NCBI GenBank assembly: GCA_022791155.1
Contig: JAAVYN010000021.1
Span: 1-33,941, forward strand
Reading direction: 5' to 3'
Source: Bacillota bacterium
GTDB taxonomy: Bacteria; Bacillota; Clostridia; Lachnospirales; Anaerotignaceae
DNA length: 33,941 nt
Shown: one piece after another, positions 5,138 to 12,943 of the stretch
Numbering within the stretch: position 1 is the stretch's first letter
Layout of the letters: every line of letters starts with the position of its first letter
Made by a program: the position numbers and the translations under genes
The notes under the pieces: generated by a model
The model's input: the letters and a program-made list of their open reading frames with translations, nothing else
Told to the model about the DNA's origin: nothing
Databases searched by the model: none

Positions 5138-7027
5138 ATGGAGAAAATAGACGGCGGAAGCAAGGACATGGAGCTGGAGGCACGGGAAAGGCTGAAAGGC
5201 GTATTCCCTGAATGCTTTGTTGAGGGGAAACTGGACATAGACAAGCTGCTTAATATGTGCGGAGAATACATAGACGATGATTTTGAGAAATACGAGTTCA
5301 AGTGGAAGGGGAAAAATGATAGTTTAAAATTGGCACAAAGGAGAAGCACAGGAACGTTACGACCATGCAAAGAAGAAAGTGTTGATTGGGATAACACGAA
5401 AAATCTCTACATAGAGGGCGACAATCTGGAAGTGCTGAAAATTTTGCAGTCCTCCTACTACCGCCAAGTAAAAATGATATACATAGACCCGCCTTATAAC
5501 ACTGGAAATGATTTTGTGTATGAAGATGACTTTGCAGATCCGATTGCAAGATATAAAGAAGTGACCAGCCAAACCACAAAAAGCAACCCCGAAACAATGG
5601 GAAGATACCACACGAATTGGCTGAATATGATGTACCCTCGGCTGAAATTGGCGGCAACACTGCTGAAAGATGACGGGGTCTGCTTTATTTCAATAGACGA
5701 TAATGAAGTGGATAACCTCAAAAAGGTTTGCAATGAGGTGTTTGGAGAGGAGAATTTTGTTGCAAATTTTCCATGGAGAAAAAGAACCGCTAAATCAGAT
5801 GTTCCTTTTGGAGTCTCTCAAGATTATGAATGGATATTATGTTATGCAAAATCAAATATGTTTAAGGCTGCTATAGAAGGAGGCACAAGAAAATATTATG
5901 AAACTGAAGATTTTCCAGGCAGGCCTTGGAGAATCCATGATATGACTAAACAAACTACAGCCAGCGAAAGACCAAATAGTTATTTTACGATGATAAATCC
6001 TAAAACAGGTGATAAATATCCTTGTGACCCAAATAGAACATGGAGAATTACAAAGGATACATTTCAAAAGTATTATGATAATAATGAGATTATTTTTCCT
6101 GGAGATTATGAGTTTTTGAAAATATCAAGACCGGTAGCCAGATACTTTAAAGATAATGATATTAAAAAAGCTGGAGAAAATTTTGGGAAAATAGCGGTAA
6201 GCACAAAATTGCCAGATGATATTGGAATGTCACAAGATGGAACGAAAGAAATGAAAGCTATTTTTAATTGCATACCTTTTTCTTTTCCGAAGTCATATAA
6301 GTTAATCAAGTATTTAGTAAATGCTGCTACAAGCAAAGATTCGCTTATCCTCGACTTCTTCAGCGGCTCTGCCACAACCGCCCACGCCGTCATGCAGTTA
6401 AACGCCGAAGATAACGGCAACCGCCAATTCATAATGGTGCAGCTTCCCGAAGTTTGTGATGAAAAAAGCGAAGCCTACAAAGCTGGCTACAAAAACATAT
6501 GCGAAATAGGCAAAGAGCGCATCCGCCGCGCGGGAAAGAAAATATTAGCCGAATGGAAAGAAAAACAGTCTCAAATTGAACTCGGCGAAAGTGAGGAAAC
6601 CATACCGCCGGACACAGGTTTCAGAGTGTTCAAATTAGACACATCAAATCTTTTGGTGTGGGATACAGAAGCCATGAGTGATGAAAGTTTTGAACAGTTC
6701 CAAAGGCGTCTTGACGAGGCGGTGGTTGGAATAAAAAGCGACAGAACAGCGCTTGACATGGTGTATGAGATAATATTAAAAACGGGTTTTCATTTAACAG
6801 AAGAAGTCAGCGAAATAGATATAAACGGGAAAACGGTGTATTCAATGGGCGATGCTGTAATTCTCATTTGTCTTGAGGAAAATGTGACAACAGAAGATGT
6901 GCAGGAAATGGCGGAATACGCACCGGCGCACATTGTGTTTGCCGAGAAGTCATTCGCTGATACATCAGCGCTGAAAAACGCGGAATTTGTGCTGAAGGAC
7001 ACAGGAATTGGGATAAAGTTTTTCTGA
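5138..7027 (+). CDS. mod: type III restriction-modification DNA methyltransferase Mod, second copy
   Basis: A 629-aa paralogue of the Mod at 2316-4253, also a beta-class adenine methyltransferase with DPPY at 117-120 and DFFSGS near 406-411. Residues 1-209 and the part from motif I onward differ from Mod1 at only a few positions, including LEAR for LEAK. Residues 210 to about 402 are unrelated to Mod1, so a different recognition sequence is expected. Identity is patchy: 5567-5691 equals 2745-2869 without a mismatch, while flanking DNA carries many silent changes, a gene-conversion signature. It lacks the GC-rich insert of Mod1. It is followed by intact mntA, hepT and res, so it is the likelier main partner of Res. 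Confidence 0.93.
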   Translation: MEKIDGGSKDMELEARERLKGVFPECFVEGKLDIDKLLNMCGEYIDDDFEKYEFKWKGKNDSLKLAQRRSTGTLRPCKEESVDWDNTKNLYIEGDNLEVLKILQSSYYRQVKMIYIDPPYNTGNDFVYEDDFADPIARYKEVTSQTTKSNPETMGRYHTNWLNMMYPRLKLAATLLKDDGVCFISIDDNEVDNLKKVCNEVFGEENFVANFPWRKRTAKSDVPFGVSQDYEWILCYAKSNMFKAAIEGGTRKYYETEDFPGRPWRIHDMTKQTTASERPNSYFTMINPKTGDKYPCDPNRTWRITKDTFQKYYDNNEIIFPGDYEFLKISRPVARYFKDNDIKKAGENFGKIAVSTKLPDDIGMSQDGTKEMKAIFNCIPFSFPKSYKLIKYLVNAATSKDSLILDFFSGSATTAHAVMQLNAEDNGNRQFIMVQLPEVCDEKSEAYKAGYKNICEIGKERIRRAGKKILAEWKEKQSQIELGESEETIPPDTGFRVFKLDTSNLLVWDTEAMSDESFEQFQRRLDEAVVGIKSDRTALDMVYEIILKTGFHLTEEVSEIDINGKTVYSMGDAVILICLEENVTTEDVQEMAEYAPAHIVFAEKSFADTSALKNAEFVLKDTGIGIKFF

Positions 7028-7078
7028 TAAGTTTGGCAGGCAATGAAAAAGTTTTAATTCGTTAATTCCTTCTGTTTG

Positions 7079-7087
7079 TGGTATAAT
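7079..7087 (+). promoter_or_regulatory. extended -10 promoter for mntA-hepT
   Basis: TGGTATAAT (7079-7087) is an extended -10 box, with a second TATAAT at 7091-7096. No good -35 is seen. It lies about 34 bp before the GTG start of mntA and shows that the TTG at 7076 cannot be the start. Confidence 0.55.
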
Positions 7088-7120
7088 AATTATAATAAAG
7101 TTATTAAGGAGAATTGGCTT

Positions 7121-7420
7121 GTGGGTAATTTATACACGATAGAAGAAATAACAAAAATACTTAGACCTGTGTTTTTCCATAACGGGGTACGAAAAGCCAT
7201 ATTGTTCGGCTCATACGCCAAAGGAACGCAAACGGTGGACAGTGATATAGATTTGCTTGTAGACAGCGGTTTGAGTGGTCTGTCCTTTTATGGGCTTCTT
7301 GAAGACGTTGCGGAAACATTGAATGCAGAATTTGACATGATAGACGTTTCTCAGATTATTCCCGATTCCAAAATAGACAGAGAGATAAAGAAAACGGGAG
7401 TGATGATTTATGAGAGATAA
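7121..7420 (+). CDS. mntA: MNT-type nucleotidyltransferase antitoxin, second copy
   Basis: A 99-aa minimal nucleotidyltransferase. I chose GTG at 7121 because AAGGAGA (7106-7112) precedes it at 8 nt and because this gives the same length and numbering as the first MntA. The longer frame from a TTG at 7076 would run through the promoter. FGSYAKG contains Gly30-Ser31; Asp42 and Asp44 of SDIDL bind metal. The partner hepT starts inside its last codons (11-bp overlap), the usual arrangement of type VII toxin-antitoxin pairs. By family knowledge it AMPylates HepT. The pair lies inside the type III restriction operon, between mod2 and res. Confidence 0.88.
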   Translation: MGNLYTIEEITKILRPVFFHNGVRKAILFGSYAKGTQTVDSDIDLLVDSGLSGLSFYGLLEDVAETLNAEFDMIDVSQIIPDSKIDREIKKTGVMIYER

Positions 7421-7751
7421 AGACAAAATTGTTGTTAATAAGATTATTGAAAGAATAAGCAATATCATAGAATATTGCAATGGCTGTGATTATGAGGAGT
7501 TTGAAGGAAATCTGATGCTTACAGAAGCCTGTGTGTTCAACATACTTCAGATAGGAGAGCTTTCAAAAAAGGCATTGAGCGATGATTTTAAAGAAAAATA
7601 TAGTTATATTCCATGGCGGCAGCTAAATGGTATGCGAAACAGAATTGTCCATGGATATGAAGGGGTTATGCTCAGCATTGTTTGGGACACGATAAAGAAC
7701 GATTTGCCAGAACTTAAGGAAGAACTGAAGAAAATAAGCGCTGAATTGTAA
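7410..7751 (+). CDS. hepT: HepT-type HEPN RNase toxin, intact
   Basis: A 113-aa all-helical HEPN protein (DUF86/HepT type). The catalytic R-x4-H motif is at Arg76 and His81 in MRNRIVHGY. Tyr83 sits at the position that MntA modifies in known HepT-MntA pairs (R-x4-H-x-Y). The conserved ILQIGEL helix is at 45-51. When free it would cleave RNA, and when modified by MntA it is silent. It overlaps mntA by 11 bp. Its stop lies about 30 bp before res, so it is probably co-transcribed with res. Unlike the first hepT it shows no frameshift or deletion. Confidence 0.9.
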   Translation: MRDKDKIVVNKIIERISNIIEYCNGCDYEEFEGNLMLTEACVFNILQIGELSKKALSDDFKEKYSYIPWRQLNGMRNRIVHGYEGVMLSIVWDTIKNDLPELKEELKKISAEL

Positions 7752-7780
7752 AACCATAATCAGCAGTTAAGGTGATAATA

Positions 7781-10700
7781 ATGAAACTAAAATTTACAAA
7801 ACAAGAATACCAAATGTCGGCTGTGAAGTCCACAGTTGATTTATTCAAGGGGCAGGAAAAGCTGAAAGGGACTTTTTCTGTGGTGAAAGAAAGCCAGATG
7901 CGTCTTGATGAAAGTGATTTGGGAATTAAAAATTGTTTGACAATAAGCAAAGAAAGGCTTTTACATAATCTTAATGAAGTGCAGAAAAGAAACAACCTTC
8001 CTCAGACAGATGAACTGGACACAATGCAGTTTTCAATAGAAATGGAAACGGGCACAGGCAAGACATATGTGTTTGTGCGGACAATATATGAACTGAACCG
8101 TCTATATGGCTTTACAAAGTTCATTATTGTAGTGCCATCAATTCCAATCCGCGAGGGCGATTACAAGTTTTTGGAAATAACAAAAGAGCATTTTGCCAAT
8201 GATTATGACAGAGTGCCGATAAGATATTTTATTTATAACTCAGCGAAACTTTCCGATGTGCGCCAGTTTGCGGTTTCCAGCAACATTGAAGTTATGATTA
8301 TTAATATTGACGCGTTCAAAAAAGCGGAAAATATAATTAACCAAGCACAAGACAAATTAAACGGCGACAGCGCCATGACTTTTATAAAAGATACAAATCC
8401 TATTTTGATTATTGACGAGCCCCAGAGCGTTGACCACACTGAAAAGGCAAAAGAAGCCCTTGCCAGTCTAAATCCTTTGTGTACATTCCGCTATTCGGCA
8501 ACATTTCGAGACACAACAAATCTCATTTACCGCCTCACGCCTGTTGACGCTTTTGAAATGGGGCTGGTGAAGCAGATCAGCGTTGTTTCATCGCAGGCGG
8601 GCGCGGATGCGGGCGGCGCATATATCCGTCTTATTTCTGTAAATAACAAAGACGGATTTAAGGCAAAAATGGAAATTGACAAGCTGAACAGCGACAAAAA
8701 AGTGGAGCGAAAAACCATAACAGTTAAGCCGGGCAGCGATTTATATAAGTTATCCGGCAACAGAGACATTTACGATGGATATGTGGTTGCAGGCATTGAC
8801 TGCACAAATGGCTTTGAGTGCGTGGAATTTGACAACACGCAAGTTATCAAACTGGGGCAAACCATTGGCGGGATAGATGAGCTTCTCATAAAAAAGGAAC
8901 AAATCCGCCGAACTGTTGAAACACACTTGCAAAAGGAACTTATGTATTATGAAAAAGGCATTAAGGTTTTGTCGCTTTTTTTCATTGACAAAGTTGCCAA
9001 CTACAGAGGCGAAGAGGGTGAAAAAGGCGTTTTTGCCAAACTGTTTGAGGAAGCGTATGAGGATTTGCTCAACCAGTCGCGGTTTGCTGTTTTGGAGGAA
9101 AAGTTCCCTTTTCCTGTTGAAAAAGTGCATGGCGGGTATTTCTCACAGGACAAAAAAGGGCGGCTGAAAAACACAAAAGGCGACACAAATGATGATGTTG
9201 ACACATACAACACAATTATGAAAGACAAAGAGTGGCTTTTGAGTTTTGAGTGTCCTTTGCGGTTCATATTCTCCCATTCGGCGTTGAAAGAAGGCTGGGA
9301 CAACCCAAATGTTTTTCAGGTATGCACACTTATTGAGCAGAAGTCGCTGTTCACATGCCGGCAGAAAATTGGGCGTGGTATGCGTCTTTGCGTCAATCAG
9401 CAGGGCGACAGAATTACGGACAGAGACATAAATGTGCTTCACGTAATGGCCAACGAGAGTTTTGCCGAGTTTGCCGACAAGCTCCAGAAGGAATATGAAG
9501 AAGATACAGGCGTTCGTTTTGGTATCCTCAACATCAGTTTGTTTAATGGAATTACATACACAGAAACAATAAAAGAGGAAAAATCTGTTGATGAGGAAAC
9601 AACGCAAATGATTATCGCTTTTTGCAATGAAACAGGGCTTGCGGACAACAATGGCATTGTTGCCAAAAATATTTTAGAAGCAGTGGAAAAAGAAGAAACC
9701 GCGGAAGAAATAAAAGAGTTGAAACCTGTTTTTGAACAAATGGCGGAAAGCGAAAAACCTGTGTCAATACATGACATAACAGGAATGTGTTATACGATAG
9801 AAAAGAAGGAAGAAAAAACATTTACATATGATGACGCAAAGAAAGTGTTGGAACATTTTGAGGAAAAAGGATATGTGTCTAAAGGCGGAAAAATTAAAGA
9901 CACAATGAAAGAAGCCCTTAAAAATGGCACATTAGACCTTCCAAAAAGATTTGAAGCGGCAAGGGAAAAGCTTATGTTGGCAATTCAAAAAGCAGACAAG
10001 AAAGTAATTGTGCGCGATGCCTCAAAAGATGTTTTTGTGAAATTGAAAAAAGAAGTGCTCTTAACGCCGGAGTTTTTAGAATTGTGGGACAAAATTAAAT
10101 ATAAGACTGTATATAGAACGCAAATTGATGAGGAAGCGTTAAAACAAGGCTGCATTAAAAGAATGAAGGAAATGTCGCATATTCCAAAAGCGCATATTGT
10201 TACAGCGGCCGCTGACATTCACGTGGATATAAGTGGTGTTGGCTATAAAGAAAAAAATATAAAAACAACACAGCTTGAAAGCAAAAAAGTGTATCTTCCA
10301 AATATTCTTCATATTTTAAGAGAGGAATGCGGAGTTCCCAAACGGCTTTGCCGGGACATTTTAATAGAGTCGGGGCGGGGAATGGAGGTTTATAATAATC
10401 CTCAGCTTTTCATAGAAAATGTGATTGAGATTATAAATAATGTGACACATTCCCTTGTGATTGACGGAATTAAATATCACAAATCGGCAAATGAAGAGTA
10501 TTATGTTCAGGAGATATTTGACAGCGAGGAGTTGATGGCCAATTTAGACAAGAATGCTGTGGAAGTTGAACACAGTGTGTATGACTATGTGATTTATGAC
10601 AGTGAGACAGTGGAAAAACCCATGGCTGTTGCACTGGACAACGATCCGGAAGTGAAAATGTTTTTTAAGATACCGTCAAAGTTTAAGATAGAAACGCCGT

Positions 10701-10921
10701 TGGGAAGTTACAATCCGGATTGGGCGATACTGTTGGAAAAAGACGGTGAACAGAAGTTATATTTTGTCCTTGAGACAAAAGGAAGCACAAATTTGCTCGA
10801 CTTGAGAACGAAGGAACAGCTAAAAATTCATTGCGGACAGGAGCATTTTAAGGCCCTTGGCGAGGGAATCGCTTTACAAAAGGCGGAGAACTGGAAAGAT
10901 TTTAAGATTAAGGCTATATAG
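7781..10921 (+). CDS. res: type III restriction endonuclease subunit Res
   Basis: A 1046-aa SF2 helicase-nuclease that joins Mod and cuts unmethylated DNA after ATP-dependent site communication. Walker A GTGKT is at 91-95, Walker B DEPQ at 212-215 and the SAT-type motif III in FRYSATF. Motif V is SHSALKEGWDNPNVF and motif VI is QKIGRGMRL. The C-terminal PD-(D/E)XK nuclease has Asp980 in NPDW and Glu998-x-Lys1000 in LETKG. ATG 7781 is preferred over the in-frame GTG 7772 because TAAGGTGAT lies just upstream. All catalytic motifs are present and the length is normal. It is the only res for two mod genes. A terminator follows at 10990. Confidence 0.95.
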   Translation: MKLKFTKQEYQMSAVKSTVDLFKGQEKLKGTFSVVKESQMRLDESDLGIKNCLTISKERLLHNLNEVQKRNNLPQTDELDTMQFSIEMETGTGKTYVFVRTIYELNRLYGFTKFIIVVPSIPIREGDYKFLEITKEHFANDYDRVPIRYFIYNSAKLSDVRQFAVSSNIEVMIINIDAFKKAENIINQAQDKLNGDSAMTFIKDTNPILIIDEPQSVDHTEKAKEALASLNPLCTFRYSATFRDTTNLIYRLTPVDAFEMGLVKQISVVSSQAGADAGGAYIRLISVNNKDGFKAKMEIDKLNSDKKVERKTITVKPGSDLYKLSGNRDIYDGYVVAGIDCTNGFECVEFDNTQVIKLGQTIGGIDELLIKKEQIRRTVETHLQKELMYYEKGIKVLSLFFIDKVANYRGEEGEKGVFAKLFEEAYEDLLNQSRFAVLEEKFPFPVEKVHGGYFSQDKKGRLKNTKGDTNDDVDTYNTIMKDKEWLLSFECPLRFIFSHSALKEGWDNPNVFQVCTLIEQKSLFTCRQKIGRGMRLCVNQQGDRITDRDINVLHVMANESFAEFADKLQKEYEEDTGVRFGILNISLFNGITYTETIKEEKSVDEETTQMIIAFCNETGLADNNGIVAKNILEAVEKEETAEEIKELKPVFEQMAESEKPVSIHDITGMCYTIEKKEEKTFTYDDAKKVLEHFEEKGYVSKGGKIKDTMKEALKNGTLDLPKRFEAAREKLMLAIQKADKKVIVRDASKDVFVKLKKEVLLTPEFLELWDKIKYKTVYRTQIDEEALKQGCIKRMKEMSHIPKAHIVTAAADIHVDISGVGYKEKNIKTTQLESKKVYLPNILHILREECGVPKRLCRDILIESGRGMEVYNNPQLFIENVIEIINNVTHSLVIDGIKYHKSANEEYYVQEIFDSEELMANLDKNAVEVEHSVYDYVIYDSETVEKPMAVALDNDPEVKMFFKIPSKFKIETPLGSYNPDWAILLEKDGEQKLYFVLETKGSTNLLDLRTKEQLKIHCGQEHFKALGEGIALQKAENWKDFKIKAI

Positions 10922-10989
10922 ATTAATTAATTTTACGGAATAATTTATAGATATTTTGCAGATCTGAAAAATTGTCATTAAGGAAGCAG

Positions 10990-11023
10990 AAACAGGTGTG
11001 AATATAAAGCACCTGTTTATTTA
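10990..11023 (+). terminator. terminator after res
   Basis: AAACAGGTG (10990-10998) and CACCTGTTT (11010-11018) form a 9-bp stem with an 11-nt loop, followed by ATTTAATTT. Confidence 0.65.
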
Positions 11024-11055
11024 ATTTGGAGCAAACCAAACCAATTGTGAATGCC

Positions 11056-11084
11056 TTGAAAGGCATGTTTGTTTATGATAAAAT
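11056..11084 (+). promoter_or_regulatory. promoter of the rpn gene
   Basis: TTGAAA (11056-11061), 17-bp spacer, TAAAAT (11079-11084). The spacer end and -10 (TTTATGATAAAAT) match the toxin promoters closely. Confidence 0.7.
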
Positions 11085-11160
11085 GACAATATAAGAACTG
11101 TGAAAAAATTCGTTTGTTTTTGAGTGTTAATTTAAAATTGTATTGAAAGCGGGTGTTTCA

Positions 11161-12009
11161 TTGCACACGAAAGAAGAAATGCACAAGGCGGATCTGTGGC
11201 GGATAAAGGAACTGCGTCTCATGGATGACGACTTCATGACAAAGTGTTTTGAGGATAATATTGAGTGCACAGAGTTGGTTTTACATATTCTTATGAACAG
11301 AAATGATTTGAAAGTGGAAACTGTTCAAACACAATATTCCATAAAGAACTTACAGGGAAGGTCTGTGAGGCTGGACATATTTGCCACAGACAGTGAAGGA
11401 AGAAAGTATAACATTGAAATTCAGAGAGATGACAAAGGGGCGGGAGCAAAAAGAGCGCGCTACAACAGCAGCCTGATTGACGCAAATGCTTTGGAAGCGG
11501 GAGATGATTTTGAAAGTCTGCCGGAAACGTATGTGATTTTTATAACAGAAAAGGATATATTAAAAAAGGGACTTCCATTGTATAAAGTTGAAAGACAGAT
11601 CCAGGAAACAGGCGATTTGTTTGGAGACGGAACGCATATTATATATGTGAACGGTGAATGCAAAGATGAAACGCCGTTGGGCAGGCTCATGTATGATTTT
11701 TCATGCAAAAATCCTTCGGATATGAATTACGGATTGCTGGCGGAAAGAACACGATATTTCAAAGAGGATAAGGAGGGAATCAGCGTTATGTGTAAGATTA
11801 TGGAAGAAATGAGAAATGAGGCCCTCAAAGAGGGGATTGAAGCTGGAAAAAAAGAAGGAATAAAAGAAGGAATAAAAGAAGGAATAAAAGAAGGGGCATT
11901 GAACACTGTGAAGCGAATGATACGTGATGGAACACTTCCGTTGGAAAAAATCGCTGAGCTGGCTGGAGTTCCTTATGAAGAAGTAGTTGCTGTGGCAAAA
12001 GATAAATAA
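11161..12009 (+). CDS. rpn: Rpn family PD-(D/E)XK nuclease / putative transposase
   Basis: A 282-aa protein of the PDDEXK_2 (Rpn, recombination-promoting nuclease) family. The nuclease core shows RLDIFATD with Asp72, then NIEIQ with Glu86-x-Gln88, after the typical LMDDDFM start of the fold. Family members are DNases linked to recombination and phage defence. The C-terminal tail from Met210 holds three IKEG repeats and a small helical domain (LEKIAELAGVPYEEV). Start TTG 11161 is taken because GCGGGTG lies 5-10 nt upstream and the same leader precedes the duplicate at 12068. TTG 11143 and ATG 11179 are alternatives. An internal start for the tail is at 11788. It has its own promoter. Confidence 0.85.
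   Translation: MHTKEEMHKADLWRIKELRLMDDDFMTKCFEDNIECTELVLHILMNRNDLKVETVQTQYSIKNLQGRSVRLDIFATDSEGRKYNIEIQRDDKGAGAKRARYNSSLIDANALEAGDDFESLPETYVIFITEKDILKKGLPLYKVERQIQETGDLFGDGTHIIYVNGECKDETPLGRLMYDFSCKNPSDMNYGLLAERTRYFKEDKEGISVMCKIMEEMRNEALKEGIEAGKKEGIKEGIKEGIKEGALNTVKRMIRDGTLPLEKIAELAGVPYEEVVAVAKDK
11788..12009 (+). CDS. candidate intragenic short protein (RpnS-like), in frame inside rpn
   Basis: AAGGAGGG at 11770-11777 precedes an in-frame ATG at 11788 by about 11 nt. Translation from here gives 73 aa: MCKIMEEMRNEALKEG, IKEG repeats and the C-terminal helical domain. In E. coli, Rpn nucleases are known to be inhibited by a short form (RpnS) made from an internal start in the same gene. The gene at 12068-12337 begins with exactly the same ATG-TGT-AAG-ATT-ATG. 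The spacing is longer than ideal and the SD-like bases also encode Asp-Lys-Glu-Gly, so expression needs proof. Confidence 0.5.
   Translation: MCKIMEEMRNEALKEGIEAGKKEGIKEGIKEGIKEGALNTVKRMIRDGTLPLEKIAELAGVPYEEVVAVAKDK
11857..11892 (+). repeat. 12-bp coding repeat, 3 units
   Basis: Three tandem copies of GGAATAAAAGAA, each coding IKEG, in the rpn tail. The duplicate gene has seven units (12137-12220), so the array changes length in frame. Confidence 0.9.
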
Positions 12010-12067
12010 TAAATTTTTGTCTGTTTTAAGTTTTGTTTGAAGTTGCACTGAAGGTCGGTGTTTCATT

Positions 12068-12337
12068 ATGTGTAAGATTATGGAAGAAATGAGAGATGAG
12101 GCCCTCAAAGAGGGGATTGAAGCCGGGAAAAAAGAAGGAATAAAAGAGGGAATAAAAGAAGGAATAAAAGAAGGAATAAAAGAAGGAATAAAAGAAGGAA
12201 TAAAAGAAGGAATAAAAGAAGGGGCGTTGAACACTGTGAAGCGTATGATAAGCGATGGCACGTTATCACTGGAAAAAATCGCCGAGTTGGCTGGAGTTTC
12301 ATATGAAGAAGTGGTTGCTGTTGCAAAGGATAGATAA
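12068..12337 (+). CDS. free-standing copy of the Rpn C-terminal tail (candidate antitoxin)
   Basis: An 89-aa protein that equals the rpn tail from Met210 with a few changes and seven instead of three IKEG repeats. It has no nuclease domain. Its leader, ending GGTCGGTGTTTCATT, resembles the leader of rpn itself (GCGGGTGTTTCATT). It therefore looks like a whole-gene duplicate from which the catalytic part was deleted, joining the original leader to the internal ATG. By analogy with E. coli RpnS it could bind and restrain the nuclease; it could also be a mere relic. The open frame, intact start and preserved C-terminal domain argue for function. A terminator-like hairpin follows at 12344. Confidence 0.6.
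   Translation: MCKIMEEMRDEALKEGIEAGKKEGIKEGIKEGIKEGIKEGIKEGIKEGIKEGALNTVKRMISDGTLSLEKIAELAGVSYEEVVAVAKDR
12137..12220 (+). repeat. 12-bp coding repeat, 7 units
   Basis: Seven tandem GGAATAAAAGAA-type units, one with GAG for GAA, code (IKEG)7. Prone to slippage in multiples of four residues. Confidence 0.9.
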
Positions 12338-12343
12338 AATAAT

Positions 12344-12440
12344 AAATCGCTCTGTCAGCATTTTGAAAAGTGCAGAAATATAGAAGTTTTTGTGCAATTT
12401 TGTGCAGACTTAGATATATAATAGACAGAGTGATTTTTTA
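12344..12440 (+). terminator. long-loop terminator-like hairpin
   Basis: AAATCGCTCTGTC (12344-12356) pairs with GACAGAGTGATTT (12424-12436) with one G-T pair, followed by TTTTTT. The loop is 67 nt. It probably ends the rpn transcript. Confidence 0.6.
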
Positions 12441-12710
12441 TTATGAATTTTGAAACAGAGCTGTTGCTGATGAAAACCAGCTCCAAATGTGTTCACATGC
12501 GCCCCGATATTTCCAATTGACACTGTCTGTTAGTGATTGCCTTGCATATAAAAGACGCAAGCAGCATTGAATTATTTCAGAGGTGTTGTCAGAAGTGTCA
12601 GAACCAGGCCGCACATATCATCACGGCACATATCAGTATACATTAAGAGCCTGTTATATATAATATTAAACAAATTGATCAATGCAGATGAAATGAATGT
12701 GATATATTTT
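12441..12710. other. gene-free stretch of decayed DNA
   Basis: No open frame with a credible start was seen on either strand. There is one small hairpin (GAGCTG...CAGCTC, about 12458-12482). The right end, from about 12650, corresponds in position to the antisense promoter and mod leader of the intact units but is degenerate. Confidence 0.5.
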
Positions 12711-12722
12711 CAGGAGCGTGGC

Positions 12723-12782
12723 ATGGAAAAATAGGCGTCAGAAGCAATGACGCGAAAGGACATTAAAATGAAGTTTTTCTAA
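12723..12782 (+). pseudogene. collapsed relic of a third mod gene
   Basis: GAGCGTGGCATGGAAAAA matches the leader and start of mod1/mod2 (GAGGTGTGGCATGGAAAAA). The next bases (GGCGTCAGAAGCAATGAC) are a degraded form of codons 5-11. A few bases later the DNA reads ATGAAGTTTTTCTAA, matching the last codons (Ile-Lys-Phe-Phe-stop). About 1.9 kb between the first ten and last few codons has been deleted. An in-frame TAG follows codon 4. It cannot be functional. Confidence 0.7.
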
Positions 12783-12790
12783 GAGGCTAA

Positions 12791-12819
12791 TTGTAAAAAA
12801 AAATCATTTATGATAAAAT
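12791..12819 (+). promoter_or_regulatory. toxin promoter, copy 3
   Basis: TTGTAA (12791-12796), 17-bp spacer, TAAAAT (12814-12819). It is the same promoter as at 1838 and 4785 and begins 8 bp after the relic mod stop. GGTGGTTTGAC (about 12844) shows that the 5' inverted-repeat arm also survives. Confidence 0.65.
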
Positions 12820-12943
12820 GAACGTGAAAACGGCCATGAACAAGGTGGTTTGACTTTCATTTTTTTAATGAATGACGGCCGGAATTTTCACTTTGGAAAC
12901 AATTTTGCTGCTGTTTCTTTTTCATGGTTCACATGTGAAGCCT

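Noticed and set aside
7076-7120. Longer start (TTG) for the second mntA
   Set aside because: It would translate through the extended -10 promoter; GTG 7121 has AAGGAGA at ideal spacing and equals the first MntA in length.
11701-12261. 186-codon minus-strand frame with Ile-Pro-Ser-Phe repeats
   Set aside because: It is the shadow of the IKEG repeats of rpn and its duplicate; there is no ribosome site and it spans two plus-strand genes and the gap between them.
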